Source: Symsagittifera roscoffensis
Taxonomy: Eukaryota; Xenacoelomorpha; Acoela; Convolutidae
Direction of reading: 5' to 3'
Assembly: GCF_963678635.1 (NCBI RefSeq)
Contig: NC_087062.1
Coordinates: 56,683,970 to 56,747,969, forward strand
DNA: 64,000 nucleotides
Below the pieces are notes generated by a model that was not told the origin of the DNA, searched no databases, and saw only the letters and a program-made list of their open reading frames with translations. This document shows, piece by piece, positions 11,408 to 23,035 of this stretch (position 1 is the stretch's first letter; each line of letters starts with the position of its first letter). Both the position numbers and the translations under genes were made by a program.

Positions 11408-13994
11408 ATGATCATGAAAAAGTCAACTCCGATGACTATTTGTTTATTTTTCCTTGGTAAGCAGCCATATACCTATCCTAATGTAGTCTTTAGTTATTCA
11501 CAAAAATGATTTTGGATCTTTTGCGTCAAGTTGCTATTGAACTGGACGTAAAAAAATTTAAAGCGCAAAAATACCCCCCAACAAGATCTGTATCTAAATA
11601 CAAGTAAATTGTTGCTAGTTCTGTTTTCCTGTCACTGCTGTTTTTGCAAAAAAAATAATAAGTGTACATACTTACAGGCCAGTGACAAAGATAATTAAAA
11701 AAATAACTTGAATAACGAAAGTTACAGCTTGAGGGTTAAGGTTCTCATCGGTTCAAGCATCGGATAGTGAGAGGGAAGGAGTTTTTTTTGTGTGAGTCAG
11801 ATCGAAGATCATAAAAACTTCAACCGTCCATAACAATTTGCAAAGGATCGATAACTGCAGACAAGCTTGGTGACAATACAGTGTTGTGACCAACCTTGTA
11901 CTTGTCAAGACAATTCATCAATTTATTATTTTCATTCATCATCTGAATTTTTTTCTCTGTTTAGTGTTTTGCACCCTCCACGCAGTAGACATTCGTTTCC
12001 GCTTCGCCATGGAGTTCGTGCTTCCCCATAGCCAAACCACACATGGGGAACTTTGCGCCCACTACAGGTACTTTGATCTTTGAAACACAGCCCATAAACT
12101 TATGCAAAGCAGATGGTTAAACAAGACTGCTCGTTCCAGGACAACGCCCTGAAAGTTCCGACAGTCAATAAACTGGTCTCGAATAGTTTTTGGTTAATTA
12201 GTATTGACAAACTGTGAATTTTAACCTGAAAATTGAGAATGTGTATGGAATTAATAAGACGAATTAGCCTCTTATTAAATTGCCTTTGGAACCATTTTGT
12301 GGTGCGTGCGGGATAATTCGCCACGCGTAAATCATGCGTGCTGTTAAACTTCCGGCAGAAAAGTATCACAGCCCTCTTATAGTAGTCCATTGAAAATTAC
12401 CAGGTCCCTTGAGAATTAGACACATAGAGCTCTCAAATTGTTTAGTAATTATGATCTCGCCATTCAGAAAGATTTCGCATCATATTTTCAAACAAATTTT
12501 ATCTCTTGTTACTTCTTAAAACCTCTCCCTCACCATTTTAAGGTTGAAAATTAAAAAAAAAGTCGATAGTGGGTTTTGATGACAGATAAGTCAATCCAAT
12601 TATGGTTGTTAAACCGTAAAATAAAGTGAAATATAAACAAATGTAGTAATTACAGTTTTTAATCTGAAAAGTTACTGACTCAACATATTTCGCGAGGTTT
12701 TTGAAATGAAAAATTTATACACAGATTAGTTTTCAAAATTAAAACATGCGAAATGCATGCGGGACATGTCTATCATAGTAGTACCAATTGCACAGTTAAG
12801 CATATGCGAGTTTTGTACCGTGTTAACCAATTCCCCCCTATTGCAATGGGGGAGGGGGGATTAGTTAACAAGATCCCATCGTTGCTTTAGTTCACCTGTT
12901 GTTTTGTTTTTAGTCAGTTCTACTGTTTCGTGAACTTGAAGATAGACTTGGCTCAATCTAGGCGGAAGGGAAAGGACTCAGACAAAAACCGCTTCAAAGA
13001 ATTAGTGCGACCGTTATACAAACAACTCAATTGGTTTTCACTTTCATATACCGATCGAGACTCAGAAGGTTATAAACATTGATTCAGCATACAAGGGTTT
13101 TTGCATTGCAATTTTGACGCGTGTTTTCCAGACAACTTAAAAATGAATTTTTTAAATAGAGTTTTCTGAAAATCAGAGTTCCGTTCAATTGATTTTTTGA
13201 GTGCATTCCAGGATTTATTCGACTGGATTAGAAAACTGGCGAGCACATTATTTCCATCTCTTATTTTTCTTCAAGGCTGCTGTTTATGACTGGATGATGT
13301 TTTTGAACCATAGCTATGACCAATTTTTTTTTGCGTTTTTATATTCGAAAATTGCGTTTTTATTTGTGAACGGTTGTGTAGTTTTCATTTGCGCTACATC
13401 AATAATTAATAATTTTATCGATCTAGGTTGTTGCACACGTCAGCGCGTCTTGTATGAGGTTAATGGACAGAGGAAAGGTCTTTCGCCCGAAAAGTACTTG
13501 GAGAAAGTGAGCGATTTTCGGGGATACAACAAGAGGCTCATATATATTAAGGTATGACATGCTTGTTTTAACAAATTCTAACTAATTCTTATGAAATGCT
13601 TGTTTTTAAAATCAATTTTCTATTAGAAATGGATTTCATCATTTTTCCACTCAGGACACCAAAAACTCGAATTAAGAACTGATAAATTGTTTAGACGCGG
13701 TATGAACCGTTAATCTGCAAAAACATCATTACTGGACTTGGATTTGGCCAGACTTTTACCGGTTTTATCTCGATACTTGGAGATCATCACGCAGAGTTCG
13801 GTTACCTGTTTCCTTCAGGAGACCAAATAATCCGAGAGTTCAAATCAGAGAATATTGAAGATATTTTGACCTTTGATTGGTTCAAGTGGAATATAATGTG
13901 CGAAGAGCAGCCTTGGATCTGTCAACTGGACTCTGACGAATCGGTTGACTCAAATGAAAGTGACCCAAATTCACAACGCAGAAGACTGATTTAA
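11408..13994 (+). CDS. Five-exon gene for a 243-residue secreted protein, family unknown
   Basis: Exons: 11408-11456, 11965-12067, 12914-13068, 13427-13551 and 13695-13994. Donors are TTGGTAAGC, CAGGTACTT, AAGGTTATA and AAGGTATGA. Acceptors are CTGTTTAG, GTTTTTAG, CGATCTAG and TTGTTTAG. Phases are 1, 2, 1 and 0 and every junction keeps the frame open, giving 732 coding bases ending in TAA. The N-terminus (MIMKKSTPMTICLFFL, then VFCTLHA) is a clear signal peptide, interrupted by intron 1. The mature part has seven cysteines (one pair adjacent), a basic stretch (SRRKGKDSDKNRFKE), an aromatic- and glycine-rich block (LGFGQTFTGFISILGDHHAE) and an acidic Ser/Asp/Glu tail. I recognise no domain. 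It is probably an extracellular or house/matrix-type secreted protein. Confidence 0.75.
12122..12390 (-). mobile_element. Decayed hairpin-ended (Helentron-like) element in intron 2 of the secreted-protein gene
   Basis: Read on the minus strand, it ends with a GTTCCGAC-complement word, a CAGGG-type hairpin and GAGCAGTCTTG, the 3' end of the family at 14915-15436. The 5' end is unclear. The internal words differ from the main family but resemble the copy at 62675-63137 (GGATAATTCGCCACGC). Confidence 0.5.
12824..12871. repeat. Short GC-tract inverted repeat
   Basis: TTAACCAATTCCCCCC is followed after a nine-base spacer by GGGGGAGGGGGGATTAGTTAA. It resembles the termini of the GGACCAAGTTAACATCC family described at 29160-29348. 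Confidence 0.5.
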
Positions 13995-14914
13995 ACTATA
14001 TTTCAAATTAACATTCAGCATAAACTGATTTAGTTAGTTGCATATTAGTTTTTAACTAGACTGAAGAACTTTCAAATTGAATCTTCAGGTTTTTACAGTT
14101 TTTACAATGCAGACTTTTTGTTTCTCGTGTTTTCTTGAAGAAAGGTTTTGACAACAAAAAATTGATTTAAACACTAAACCGTTCATGAAACCATAAAAGG
14201 CTTTGTTGTGTTACATAATTTGTGTGACCAATTGGTGGTAGAATTAAAAAGAACCAAAGAAAGAGCTCTAATTTTTGTAGCCGATGAACGTAGTTCAGGC
14301 TCTTGTATAAATCATGAGCTTTTTTCCGTTTTTTTCCAGGAAAAGTCTTCGTTTGTTCAGGCTCACATGAATTTCTTCATAGTTTGATTTCTTTCCAATC
14401 TTAGATCATTTCCGTTGTTGAACATCAAAAGTGTGACGGTTACAAAAAATTTGATTAAATTCTAGTGTCAATCATAAGTTTTTCTTGATATTCAAAGAGC
14501 TTCTAGGCCCTTTATTTTTACTTGAAACGTCGAAATTTTTAACAAAAAAACTTAAGTCAGGTTTCTTTTTGCTGTTTTCTTGCGTTCAATTACTCTTTTC
14601 CAACTGTCTCTTGGCTATGTTTTTTGCTTTGTCGATTCTTCTGCACCACTTCATTTTCGTATCACAGGTAGTGCAAATCTTTTCTTCTCCTTTGTGATGA
14701 ACACAGCGCGTTGCCGTCTTCTTTAAATTTCGAATTGTCTATTTTCAGCCACGTCTAAATATGGTCATGTTTAATTTAATGACTCTCTCAGATGTTAACA
14801 CAGGCGCAGCATAATATGATAGCACATTGTGGAGTTTTTTGCGCGGTCAGCTGGGGTTTTGATATATTCCTGTAATTTATAAGATTAATAGCGCTGACTT
14901 TGTAAAACTTCTTT
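13995..14914. other. No gene recognised; AT-rich flank with SINE-tail-like sequence
   Basis: Downstream of the secreted-protein gene. The stretch near 14540-14660 (TTTCCAACTGTCTCTTGGCT and neighbours) resembles 25150-25250, so it is probably repeat-derived. Its open frames are pyrimidine-tract frames without coding character. Confidence 0.5.
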
Positions 14915-15436
14915 TTGTTCCGACTTTCGATATGAAAGTAACGGAATATTTGTGCTCGGGGTGGGTTTTTTTCAGACAAATTTCAACTTTTTAACTAGCC
15001 ATTTTTGACGGAATTGCTTTAAATCATTCGAAAGGTATTGTTGTCCTGAGCTCAAATTTGAAAAGATATTTCACCTGCGATCATTTTTCGTAAAGTTACG
15101 GGCTTTAAGGATTACCAATTTGGGACAATTAACGAGCGATATTTTTCGCGCTATTAACGCATAAGCGGAGATTTAATCCGTCTAAGAAATCGTTCCAAAT
15201 TGGTTGAAGAAATATTATTTGCCATAATTAATTTGTTACCAGGAGCGAAATTTATCACTTTCTACTTTATATGGCGTGTGGGGGGATGATTTTCACAAAA
15301 AAATCTCAAATTTGAAAAAAAAATCAATTTTTTTTAATTTTATTTTTACATTTAATTTTTTCATGTTATCACTGCTTCATAGACCTTAAAAGGCAGTCCG
15401 AACCTTCAGGGCTTCGCCCTGATACGAGCAGTCTTG
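14915..15436 (+). mobile_element. Hairpin-ended (Helentron-like) element, full-length reference copy
   Basis: A 522-bp copy. The 5' end TTGTTCCGACTTTCGATA folds on itself (ACTTTCG with CGAAAGT in intact copies; here TGAAAGT) and is followed by AACGG. The 3' end has AGTCCGAAC, the hairpin TCAGGGCTTCGCCCTGA and GAGCAGTCTTG. There is no open frame, so it is non-autonomous. Inverted subterminal words, a 3' terminal hairpin and T/T flanks match Helitron/Helentron-associated elements such as Drosophila DINE-1 in plan, not in sequence. Confidence 0.7.
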
Positions 15437-15624
15437 TTTGTATTTGTTTTACTCAAAAGCTATAATCGGCCTCAATATTGAAAGGTTATCTTTTATCTAG
15501 CTTAGTTGCCTTGATTTGTGTAGCTTCAATGGAAAAATGATTTACTGACAAATCAGGTAATTTGTCTTGCAAAAATTCAAGTCATAATACGTAATTGCTC
15601 GAAATCTTTTTTATGGCATTTTTT

Positions 15625-15770
15625 GTTTTAAGCGCAATTAACGGCTTAGAGTGGCGGGGGGATGGAGGATGTCAACAATTTAATTAAAATTAAGCGCTGG
15701 GGTGGCGGATCTTAACTTGATCTATTTGGGGGGAGGATGTTAACTTGATCCGCTCAATAACTCTGCTTGG
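15625..15770. mobile_element. Copy of the GTTAAC/G-tract inverted-repeat family
   Basis: Contains GGAGGATGTTAACTTGATCC at its right end and AAGCGCTGGGGTGGCGGATC inside. Both words are shared with 29160-29348 and 54095-54235. The left end is degraded (GGATGGAGGATGTCAAC). Confidence 0.55.
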
Positions 15771-17500
15771 TAATTACGAGCAACGCCTCTGAATTTTGAG
15801 TAAATTAACTCCATTGGTCTGTTTTTGAATTGTATACTCAAATCGGTAGGTCCTTGATTCAAAAACTACCTTAGCCAAAGTCTTCATGGTTTGAGAGATT
15901 TTCAGTTTTGCCTCTGTTCAAGTGTGAATGAACATACAGAAGACATATCTAGATCGTGATGATTTTAAAATATTTTTGAAAGGTCTGATCACGCTCTAAT
16001 GATGTATCGTGGCTTGCCTTATGACTTCTCTTTAAGTACAGTTCTTTTCGCAAACAGGGAACGCAAACTCCACTATTGAACCGCGAAGTTGTGAAATTTA
16101 CGAAAAACATGAATGACTTATTGTTTCAAAAGCCCATTTAATTTGAAGATTTACGTGCAATTTTTGGTCCACGTTTCTTAGATAAGCGCAATTTTGCCAA
16201 TCATAGTTTATTCTTAAAATTGGAAAAGCTGAAGGGCACGAATAGTTTTCTGAAGTTTGAAAAAAAAAACTGAATTTTTTCACAATTTTGATCAGCAAAG
16301 TTATCGCATTTGGGTACTAGACTTGTTTTTCTTTTAAAAATTATGTTTTCTGAAATCATTGCCTGTAGTCAATCATTTCCATCAGACGTATATTGAGCTG
16401 GCACGCATTTGAAACATCCGTTTTATTGACACCTTCGATCAGCGTAGTATGTTACTACGAACCTTCTTATTTTTCTATCCTATTTCGCAAATACAAGTAA
16501 CCATTAAAAGTATTCACCTATTTTGTGGCACTTCTGCTATAATCACGATCTGTAGTATTGGAAATTTCAAAGCATCTGTTCTCTGCTTTCTGTGGCTAAT
16601 GTTTATGATTTATTAAGAGTCAGTGGTTAGTGCATGAGGCTCAGAATCTCCAGATCGCGATTGGTCGGAGATCGAATCCGAGTCGTAGCTGAATTTTACT
16701 AATTCGAGTCTTATTTCTACTTTTCTTATTGCACTTTCCAAAGCTGCTTTTTGTTATGTTCTCGCTAGTGTTTGCGACGCGAAGGTTCGCCCGGTGTCTA
16801 AACTTGCATTCTATTTTGGTTGTAATTTTACCAACTTGATTTGTTCCTCATTTGTAAAAAAAAATTTTGAAGTTGGTTTAATAGCGCACCGAGGCAGCTT
16901 CGAGGCTTCTTCCTACTTGGTTAACCCAGTTGTCTTTGTACCTTAAGTTCTTATGTTCCGGACTTTCGCTAGTCTGCATTTGTTTTGTCGGCGTAATTAC
17001 CACATAGGGGAATTTTTTGTGATGCTGCTAATTTTCTGAGTAGATGCAATTGTTTCTGATTTATTCCTGTAATTTATAAAATTAATAGCACTGACAAAAG
17101 TTTTCCTTTGTTTTCCTTTCAGTTTTTTTTTTCGTCTGAAAAGTTTTAGCTTAGCTTTTTTCGTCTTGGTTAGATATTTTTCGTGTCTTTTTAAAAGCAA
17201 AATATTGATTTTTTTTTTGAAAATTTATGGTACTTTGTGTTGCAAATTCTCAAAAGTCTTAAGACTGAACTGTTCAAAATTTTTAATGACAACAATTTTT
17301 ATGCAATCTATTGTTTTCAACTCAATGGGCGTCTGACCACTTGTTTTCAGTTTAGTGGCCCCTCGTTTAGTGCTAAAAGTTAACTTATTACTTTTCGTTG
17401 TCTTTTCCGTCTGTTTTTCTGAAACTTTTATAACTCTTCTCCATTTTTTTCTAATTTGTTATTTCCATTTCCTTTCGTCTTGCTAAATTGCAATGCTACG
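15771..17500. other. No gene recognised; one tRNA-like repeat head within
   Basis: Mostly unclassified AT-rich sequence. The only structured piece I can support is the tRNA-like segment at 16617-16690. A solitary TTCCGGACTTTCG word near 16955 hints at a destroyed hairpin-family end. Confidence 0.5.
16617..16690 (+). repeat. tRNA-like SINE head
   Basis: Starts with GTCAGTGGTTAGTGCATGAG (A-box region similar to tRNA D-arm) and has GAGATCGAATCCGAG as a good B box about 45 bases later. A T-rich tail follows. It is probably a SINE head rather than a tRNA gene, since acceptor-stem pairing is poor. Confidence 0.5.
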
Positions 17501-18420
17501 CTTACGTGGAATCGCTAAGATTTTGGGTTGAAGGAAGAGAACAAGTTGTGGAAAGCTTCATTGCCTTACCGGTCACTTTCGTTTTTTTTTTCACGCAACA
17601 AGTTATCGCCATCGGAAAATTGAAATACCTGATTGTTTGACAGTTGTTTTTTTTTCTGAAAAATTTTTTGACGTGAATCGAAAACTATCCATTCAAACCT
17701 TATATTTTAGGATCAATTTGACCAAGAGATAGAGAGAAGCTTGTGCGCATAAGCAGCTACGCCCATTCTTTTCATAAAAAGTTATGGACCTCGGAAAAGT
17801 CAAAAAATTGATGTTTCGACCGTTTTTTGGATTTTAGTACAAATTTTTCAAATCTGAAATTTTGGGTTCAACCTAAATAACTGGTTGTGGAGAACTGTCC
17901 TGAATATTTTACTACGCTGAGTATTTTAACTCGAAAAATTATGGCCCCCGGAAAGGTCAATTTTGTTATTGCTTACCATTTTTTGAAACTTCTCAAAACC
18001 TGCCTTCCTACGTGAGTTTTTGGCTTCTATCGAAATGTCAGCTTTCGTGGGTTCCTTCTGCATAAATAGTGTAACCCAATTGTTGTTACATAAGAAGCTT
18101 TGATAGACTGAAAAAACACATTTTTAAATTTTTTTTGATGATTTTGGATAAATATCATGCCAAATTTAAAATCAAGGGTTCAATTGAAACAACAGATTGC
18201 TGAAAATTTACATGCTTAATCGGGTTTGCTCAATTTTTTTTTCAACAAGAAAGTTAAGGCCTTTAATTTCTTTGAACCATAGTAGTCCGCGCTGTTTTAA
18301 CTTTTGCTTTTACCTATTAGAAACTGGACCTCGCGAGGCAAACTCGCTACCGAAAACATTGATTTTAATTGTTTTTGTTAACTTTGGTGCTTCGAATTAA
18401 TGCCAGTTTCTGAGCCAGTT
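17500..18420 (+). repeat. Degenerate satellite-like repeats of about 170 bp
   Basis: Recurring phrases AAGTTATGGACCTCGGAAAA, ATTATGGCCCCCGGAAAGGT and AGTTATCGCCATCGGAAAAT, each followed by a GAAATTTTGGGTTCAA-like word and then TTGTGGAGA. Related units continue at 21235-21600. Highly diverged and non-coding. Confidence 0.6.
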
Positions 18421-20580
18421 TTTTGCCTACAGTGTAATATTTTTCAATTTTTTTTCGGCTTCCGAGTTATCACAGTTTGATTGCAGATGGTTCCCTCGTG
18501 CACGCTCTGCATGTAATTGGAAAATTGCTCTGCTATTTTATTGCATCATTTCAAGTTTTGTTATGATAGATATTCAAAAGTTTGTTTGCAACAGCTTGCA
18601 TAATCAACGCGTCAAGATAACTTGTTAAAACCTCAAAAGTTTGACTATTGACGTCACTGGGTGAGATGAACACTGCAGAGTGCGAATATGACCGCTTATG
18701 TTACTGCCTATCGGCCGCCAATACGACATTTCTGATAAAAATTGTTGACCTTTTTCCTCTGTTGGCGATTTCGTTGCATAATTCCAAGCACGTACAGGAT
18801 AATTTCATCTGTTTCAATTTGGTTTGCTACACAGCCGTTGTCAAAAACTGCGTGAACTTCTTCCTTCCTTGTAAATCTTCCGTTTCAGGCTCTGTAGATT
18901 TTTCAATCAATTCTGGCTCTCGCAAAATGAAAAGAGAATTTTCTGTATATTTGTATTTGATCTCTCTATGAGGACAGATTTGAGTATGTTTTTGCTGCCG
19001 AGATATCAAAAATGGTCAATTCACTGATTTGTTTCATTGTTGCACACTAGCATTTGACCGCCGCACAACATTTTAGTATAAACAACCTTGATTTAGAAAT
19101 CAATTGGGCCTTTTTTTTCAAACTTTAGTTTTTATAATTTTCTGAGTTTTTTCAATGGTGTCGCCAAGTGAGGAAAAGTTGTCCGCGTAGTCCAGATATG
19201 CTATGACTATGTCATTTCGCACAACAGAGCACAAAAATCTCTCCTGCCCACCCCTCCATCCTAGTTATGTAATCAGAATCTAGTCAATCCCAAGGTTATT
19301 GTAAAGATAAAGCGACTGTTGGTGATGAAAAATGACTGCGAAAGGCTGACGTAAGCAGAAATTAAGCTTTTCATTAGTTGGTCGTCTGTAACTGTTTTTT
19401 TTTGCAGAAGAAATTCGTAATACAACATATCAGAAGCTTCGAAGAGATATATAAACGTACACGCTACCACCGCGTTAGATATCTATAGAAGTTAATCACT
19501 GGAGCCAAGCGTGGCCAGGGGAAAACCATATCAAAGCCTTGCAGGGATTGCCCTAGACTTCCTGGATCGGTCTAAGAGTCCAAATCCGGTTTTCAAAGAA
19601 TTTCGCTAGGAACCAGGCCTGGACTGCCAGTTTGTTTTGGCGAAAAACTAAAATGGCTAAAGCCAACAAACTTGCTTGAAATAACCAAAATTTTCTCGAG
19701 CTTTATTCAACAGTCAGCTAGAGAAAGGATCAGAATTATTTATGTACAAAGGCAAAAATCTATCACCTATCGGCTTTCACCTTCAGAGAAAAACTGAATA
19801 CACAACAACATAAACCAAAAACAAGAAAACGAAACGAAATTTACAAATATCAAAAAATCAAAGATCAAGCAGAAGCAAAAAATCAGAGGGCACGCAGAAA
19901 CGCATTGTACTGATGTCAATTGAGTTTTTTTTAAAATCCGTGCAATCAAAAGACTTCAATTTGACCACTATAAGTGGGCAGGTATTTGGTCTCCCAATAA
20001 TCAATTTTACTTTTAAAAGTTGGAAGCAAAAGTAATCTAGAACATAAAAAATTAGCGAGCTGGATTGAGTATTGTAGAAATCACATCATAAAAAAGTTTA
20101 GCTAAAAGAGAAATGAATATTGTTTCACAGTTCCTTGAAATAATTGATCATAGTTCCTTTATTTTGTAATTTTTTCAAATTCACTGTCAAATATTGTCTA
20201 TAATATCGGTGATTAAATAAAAAGTAGCAAATGGCAGATCGCACTTATAAAAATTATTTGTGGCAGAAAACATTGAGAACAAACCATAATTTTTCTTCAC
20301 GCCAGTCGAGGTAATGTAGTTTAAATTAGTTACAGATGTTGAACTATTACAGACAATTAGCCCAACAGAGTTTTAAAAAGTTATTTAGTCAGAGCGCACC
20401 TATACCCATAGTTTTTTAGGCAAAACGAACTTGTAAATATGTTATAATTTTTGTCAAAAACACATCAAACGATTTCTTGATGAAGTAAAATTCTACTAGG
20501 ATGTACTATTTAAAAGATTACAGTCGTTACATGCGCAAAACTTGGATTACTGACATAAAAATCGAACCTGTATATTTTTC
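18421..20580. other. No confident gene; two weak minus-strand frames
   Basis: On the minus strand, 18830-18925 reads as an acidic peptide ending in a stop (pieces EKSTEPETEDLQGRKK and FTQFLTTAV), and 19273-19440 reads as SDMLYYEFLLQKKTVTDDQ followed by more open frame. Either could be a terminal exon, but no linked exon or strong acceptor was found. A GC-richer patch at 19500-19640 is unclassified. Confidence 0.25.
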
Positions 20581-20589
20581 TCGGCAGAG

Positions 20590-21240
20590 CGCTCGTATAA
20601 CTCAGTTTTCAATTTTGGCGCACCCTTTTAAAAATCAAAAGTTTCAAAACTGCTCAAAAGATTAATAACACGTCAAAATCAATAACAGAGCAAATTAGGT
20701 CAAAAGCCTCAAAATCGTTAATGTTTAGAGATGTTAAGTTATATATGCATATGTACGCATATGTACTTTAAATTCGCAATCAACATTATAAGACGACGGT
20801 CGGATCACGATGGATTTCAATATATATTTCGTCTTATAATGTTGATTGCGAATTCAAAGTATGCTTTGATATATGCTTTGAAAGTTTTGCTTCGACTTAT
20901 GTATTCGATTTAGCAGTTTCGGCGAAAAGTATAAAAGCTCTGTTTGCTGTTTCGATGAAAGAATTTGTTTCAGAAAATTGTTTAACGTCTATATATGCAT
21001 TGCCACCCCTCCAATTTGAACCAAAACTGTTTTTTTTTGCTGCTCTGTGCATCAAGTTTTGCTTTTAAAACGTTTTTAAGCATTCACACATTCTCTACAC
21101 CTGAAAAATGTTTCTCTAAACATCTCTAAACGTCAACGACTTTGAGGTTATTGACCTATTTTGTTCTGTTATTGATTTTGACCTATTGTTAATTTTTGAC
21201 CGGTTTTTGAAACTTTTTGAATTTTCTGTATAACTACCCT
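20590..21240. mobile_element. Foldback/MITE element with nested inverted repeats
   Basis: The outer arms (about 20625-20735 and 21118-21225) are reverse complements. Shared words in order are AAAAGTTTCAAAACTG, GTCAAAATCAATAACAGA, CCTCAAA, and GTTTAGAGATGTT. An inner inverted repeat at 20754-20861 has arms TTCGCAATCAACATTATAAG and its complement around a 30-base loop. There is no coding capacity. Confidence 0.75.
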
Positions 21241-21600
21241 CCAAATCTGAGATTTTGGGTTTAATTAAAATGACGGGTTTAATCGAAGCTCCCTGAAGAA
21301 AACTGCTACGTTTTTCTTAATTATATACTTTTTTCTAATTTTACGGAAAAATCAGTTTTCGATTTATTGATACTTTTTCAAATTTCTGAGACTTGTTTCG
21401 AAAACTATTCGAAATGTCAGAGCTTGGATTTAATGAGTTAAGATGAGTTTCACTGTATATGTGGTTATGTCCAAGTTTTCCTACAAATACTTTTTGATCC
21501 ACTGAAAAGTCGAATTCTCGATAAAGACCTAGCCAAGTTTCAGATTGATGGTTCAATCGAATTTACAACTTGTGGTTAGTAGCGGCTACTTCAGTAGAGA
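21235..21600 (+). repeat. Further units of the 17.5-18.4 kb satellite family
   Basis: Contains CCAAATCTGAGATTTTGGGT, a GGTTCAATCGAA phrase and AACTTGTGGTTAG. These are the unit words seen at 17500-18420. The foldback element at 20590-21240 ends at its left edge. Confidence 0.5.
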
Positions 21601-21779
21601 AGCTACAAAGTCGGATTTTGGACAAAGTCTTACTTTTGAATTTTTATAAAATACATTTTTCATCACGCATCAGTGCGAAATTTTCCAAAAAATATGAAAC
21701 TGGGCTTTAGCTGGGCCCCTAGTTATTTTTTGAAGACGTAAAATTTTCAAAGAAACTGGTGCTCAACAAAATTTTACCA

Positions 21780-22560
21780 AACATTACGACGCCAAACTGT
21801 GCACTGGATAGGAGCACAATTTTGTGTCTGCATGTTCCTGGATTTCAGAGACAAGTCTTTAAAAATGTTCCAAAATGTAAGTGGATTCCACAAACAAAAT
21901 TTCAGTGGATTCCGCATGCATATACCTGTAACGTAAATTTTGTCGGCACATTTGTTTTGTTGCGGATTCCGCAATAAGCAAATATAGCTAGTTGTTCTGG
22001 ATTCCGCAACTGTAAGTGGATTCCGCAAAATGTAAGTCAAATCCGCAAATTTAAGTGGAATCCGCAAAATTTGTATGCGGAATCCGCAAATGTTAGCGGA
22101 TTCCGCAAATTGTAAGTGTATTCAGCATTTTTGTTTATTACTGAACTTGCTTATGAACAATTAAAAGCTAGAGGTGGAGTATTTGACTTATTATCTATAG
22201 GAACGCGCAATTTGAACGCAAAAGGACTTATCCATTTGTCAGCGGAATCCACTAACGAATCTTAAAACATTGGTTAACTATGCGGATGTCAAATCTTTCG
22301 TTTTGGTTTGAAATGGGTTTGAAATGGTTGTTCAGGGTTTGAAATGACAGTTCATGTTTGAAATGGGGGCAGTTAAGTCACTCACTGTTGCAGATTCCGC
22401 AAATTCGCCTATTTTTGGAGCGATTTTGAGCGGTACAATGGTTTAGGTATTTGTTTGTGGAATCCAAAACAGCATAGAAGATCAAAGAAAAGTAGCAATG
22501 TTGCGGATTCCGCGACAAATCTGATTTTGGCCTGTTCCGGATTCCGCTTACTATGCAGAG
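21780..22560 (+). repeat. GCGGATTCCGC palindrome-rich interspersed repeat, forward copy
   Basis: Carries more than ten copies of GGATTCCGCA or its complement, often as the palindrome TGCGGATTCCGCA, separated by GTAAGT-like spacers. The left part has ATGTTCCTGGATTTCAGAG then ACAAGTCTTTAAA. The same order of words appears inverted at 27500-27840, so this is a mobile or duplicated family. Confidence 0.7.
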
Positions 22561-22607
22561 AATGCACAGTTTGGCCTCGTAATGAAATTTTTTTAATGAT
22601 ACCAGAC

Positions 22608-22757
22608 CCTGGTTATGTCCAGTTTTTCTAGTCTCAAGGATATTGACCTCCTGGTCTATAGAAACACTTCGTGAAGTCCAAATGCTAAATCTGGTCAACC
22701 AATTCCAAAACTTTCCAGTCAGCAGTGAAGCCAGAATTAACGAAATAGAACTCATGA
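22608..22757 (-). CDS. Possible first exon of an unidentified minus-strand gene
   Basis: An ATG at 22757 opens a frame starting MSSISLILASLLTGKFWNW, a hydrophobic start resembling a signal anchor, then IDQEVNILETRKTGHNQG. Composition is more balanced than the flanks. The frame continues into the GGATTCC repeat, so a donor near 22608 (CCAGGGTCTGGTATC region) would be needed. No downstream exon was identified. Confidence 0.25.
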
Positions 22758-23035
22758 TTTTTTGCTCTCCACAAATGGTCGGATTAATAAACGATCTTTA
22801 GAATAGGCACAGTATAAAGCAAAGAACGACCCATTCCACTTTCTCCTTCACAAAACAAGAATGGATTTTAAATTCATTTTGATTCCGGTGATTACACTCT
22901 CTGGTTTGACGAAACATGAGTAAAAGATGTAAACTTTAATTTTTCTAATGATTTCTATGGTCAGTTATTCTATTGAAGTCATGAATTGATTTTTTGAGCT
23001 CCGACGATGAAGTTTTTTGCTGGTTTTTTTATTTC

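Noticed and set aside
18648-18971. 107-codon plus-strand frame with several cysteines
   Set aside because: No splice sites, domain or codon bias; the opposite strand at its end is at least as coding-like.
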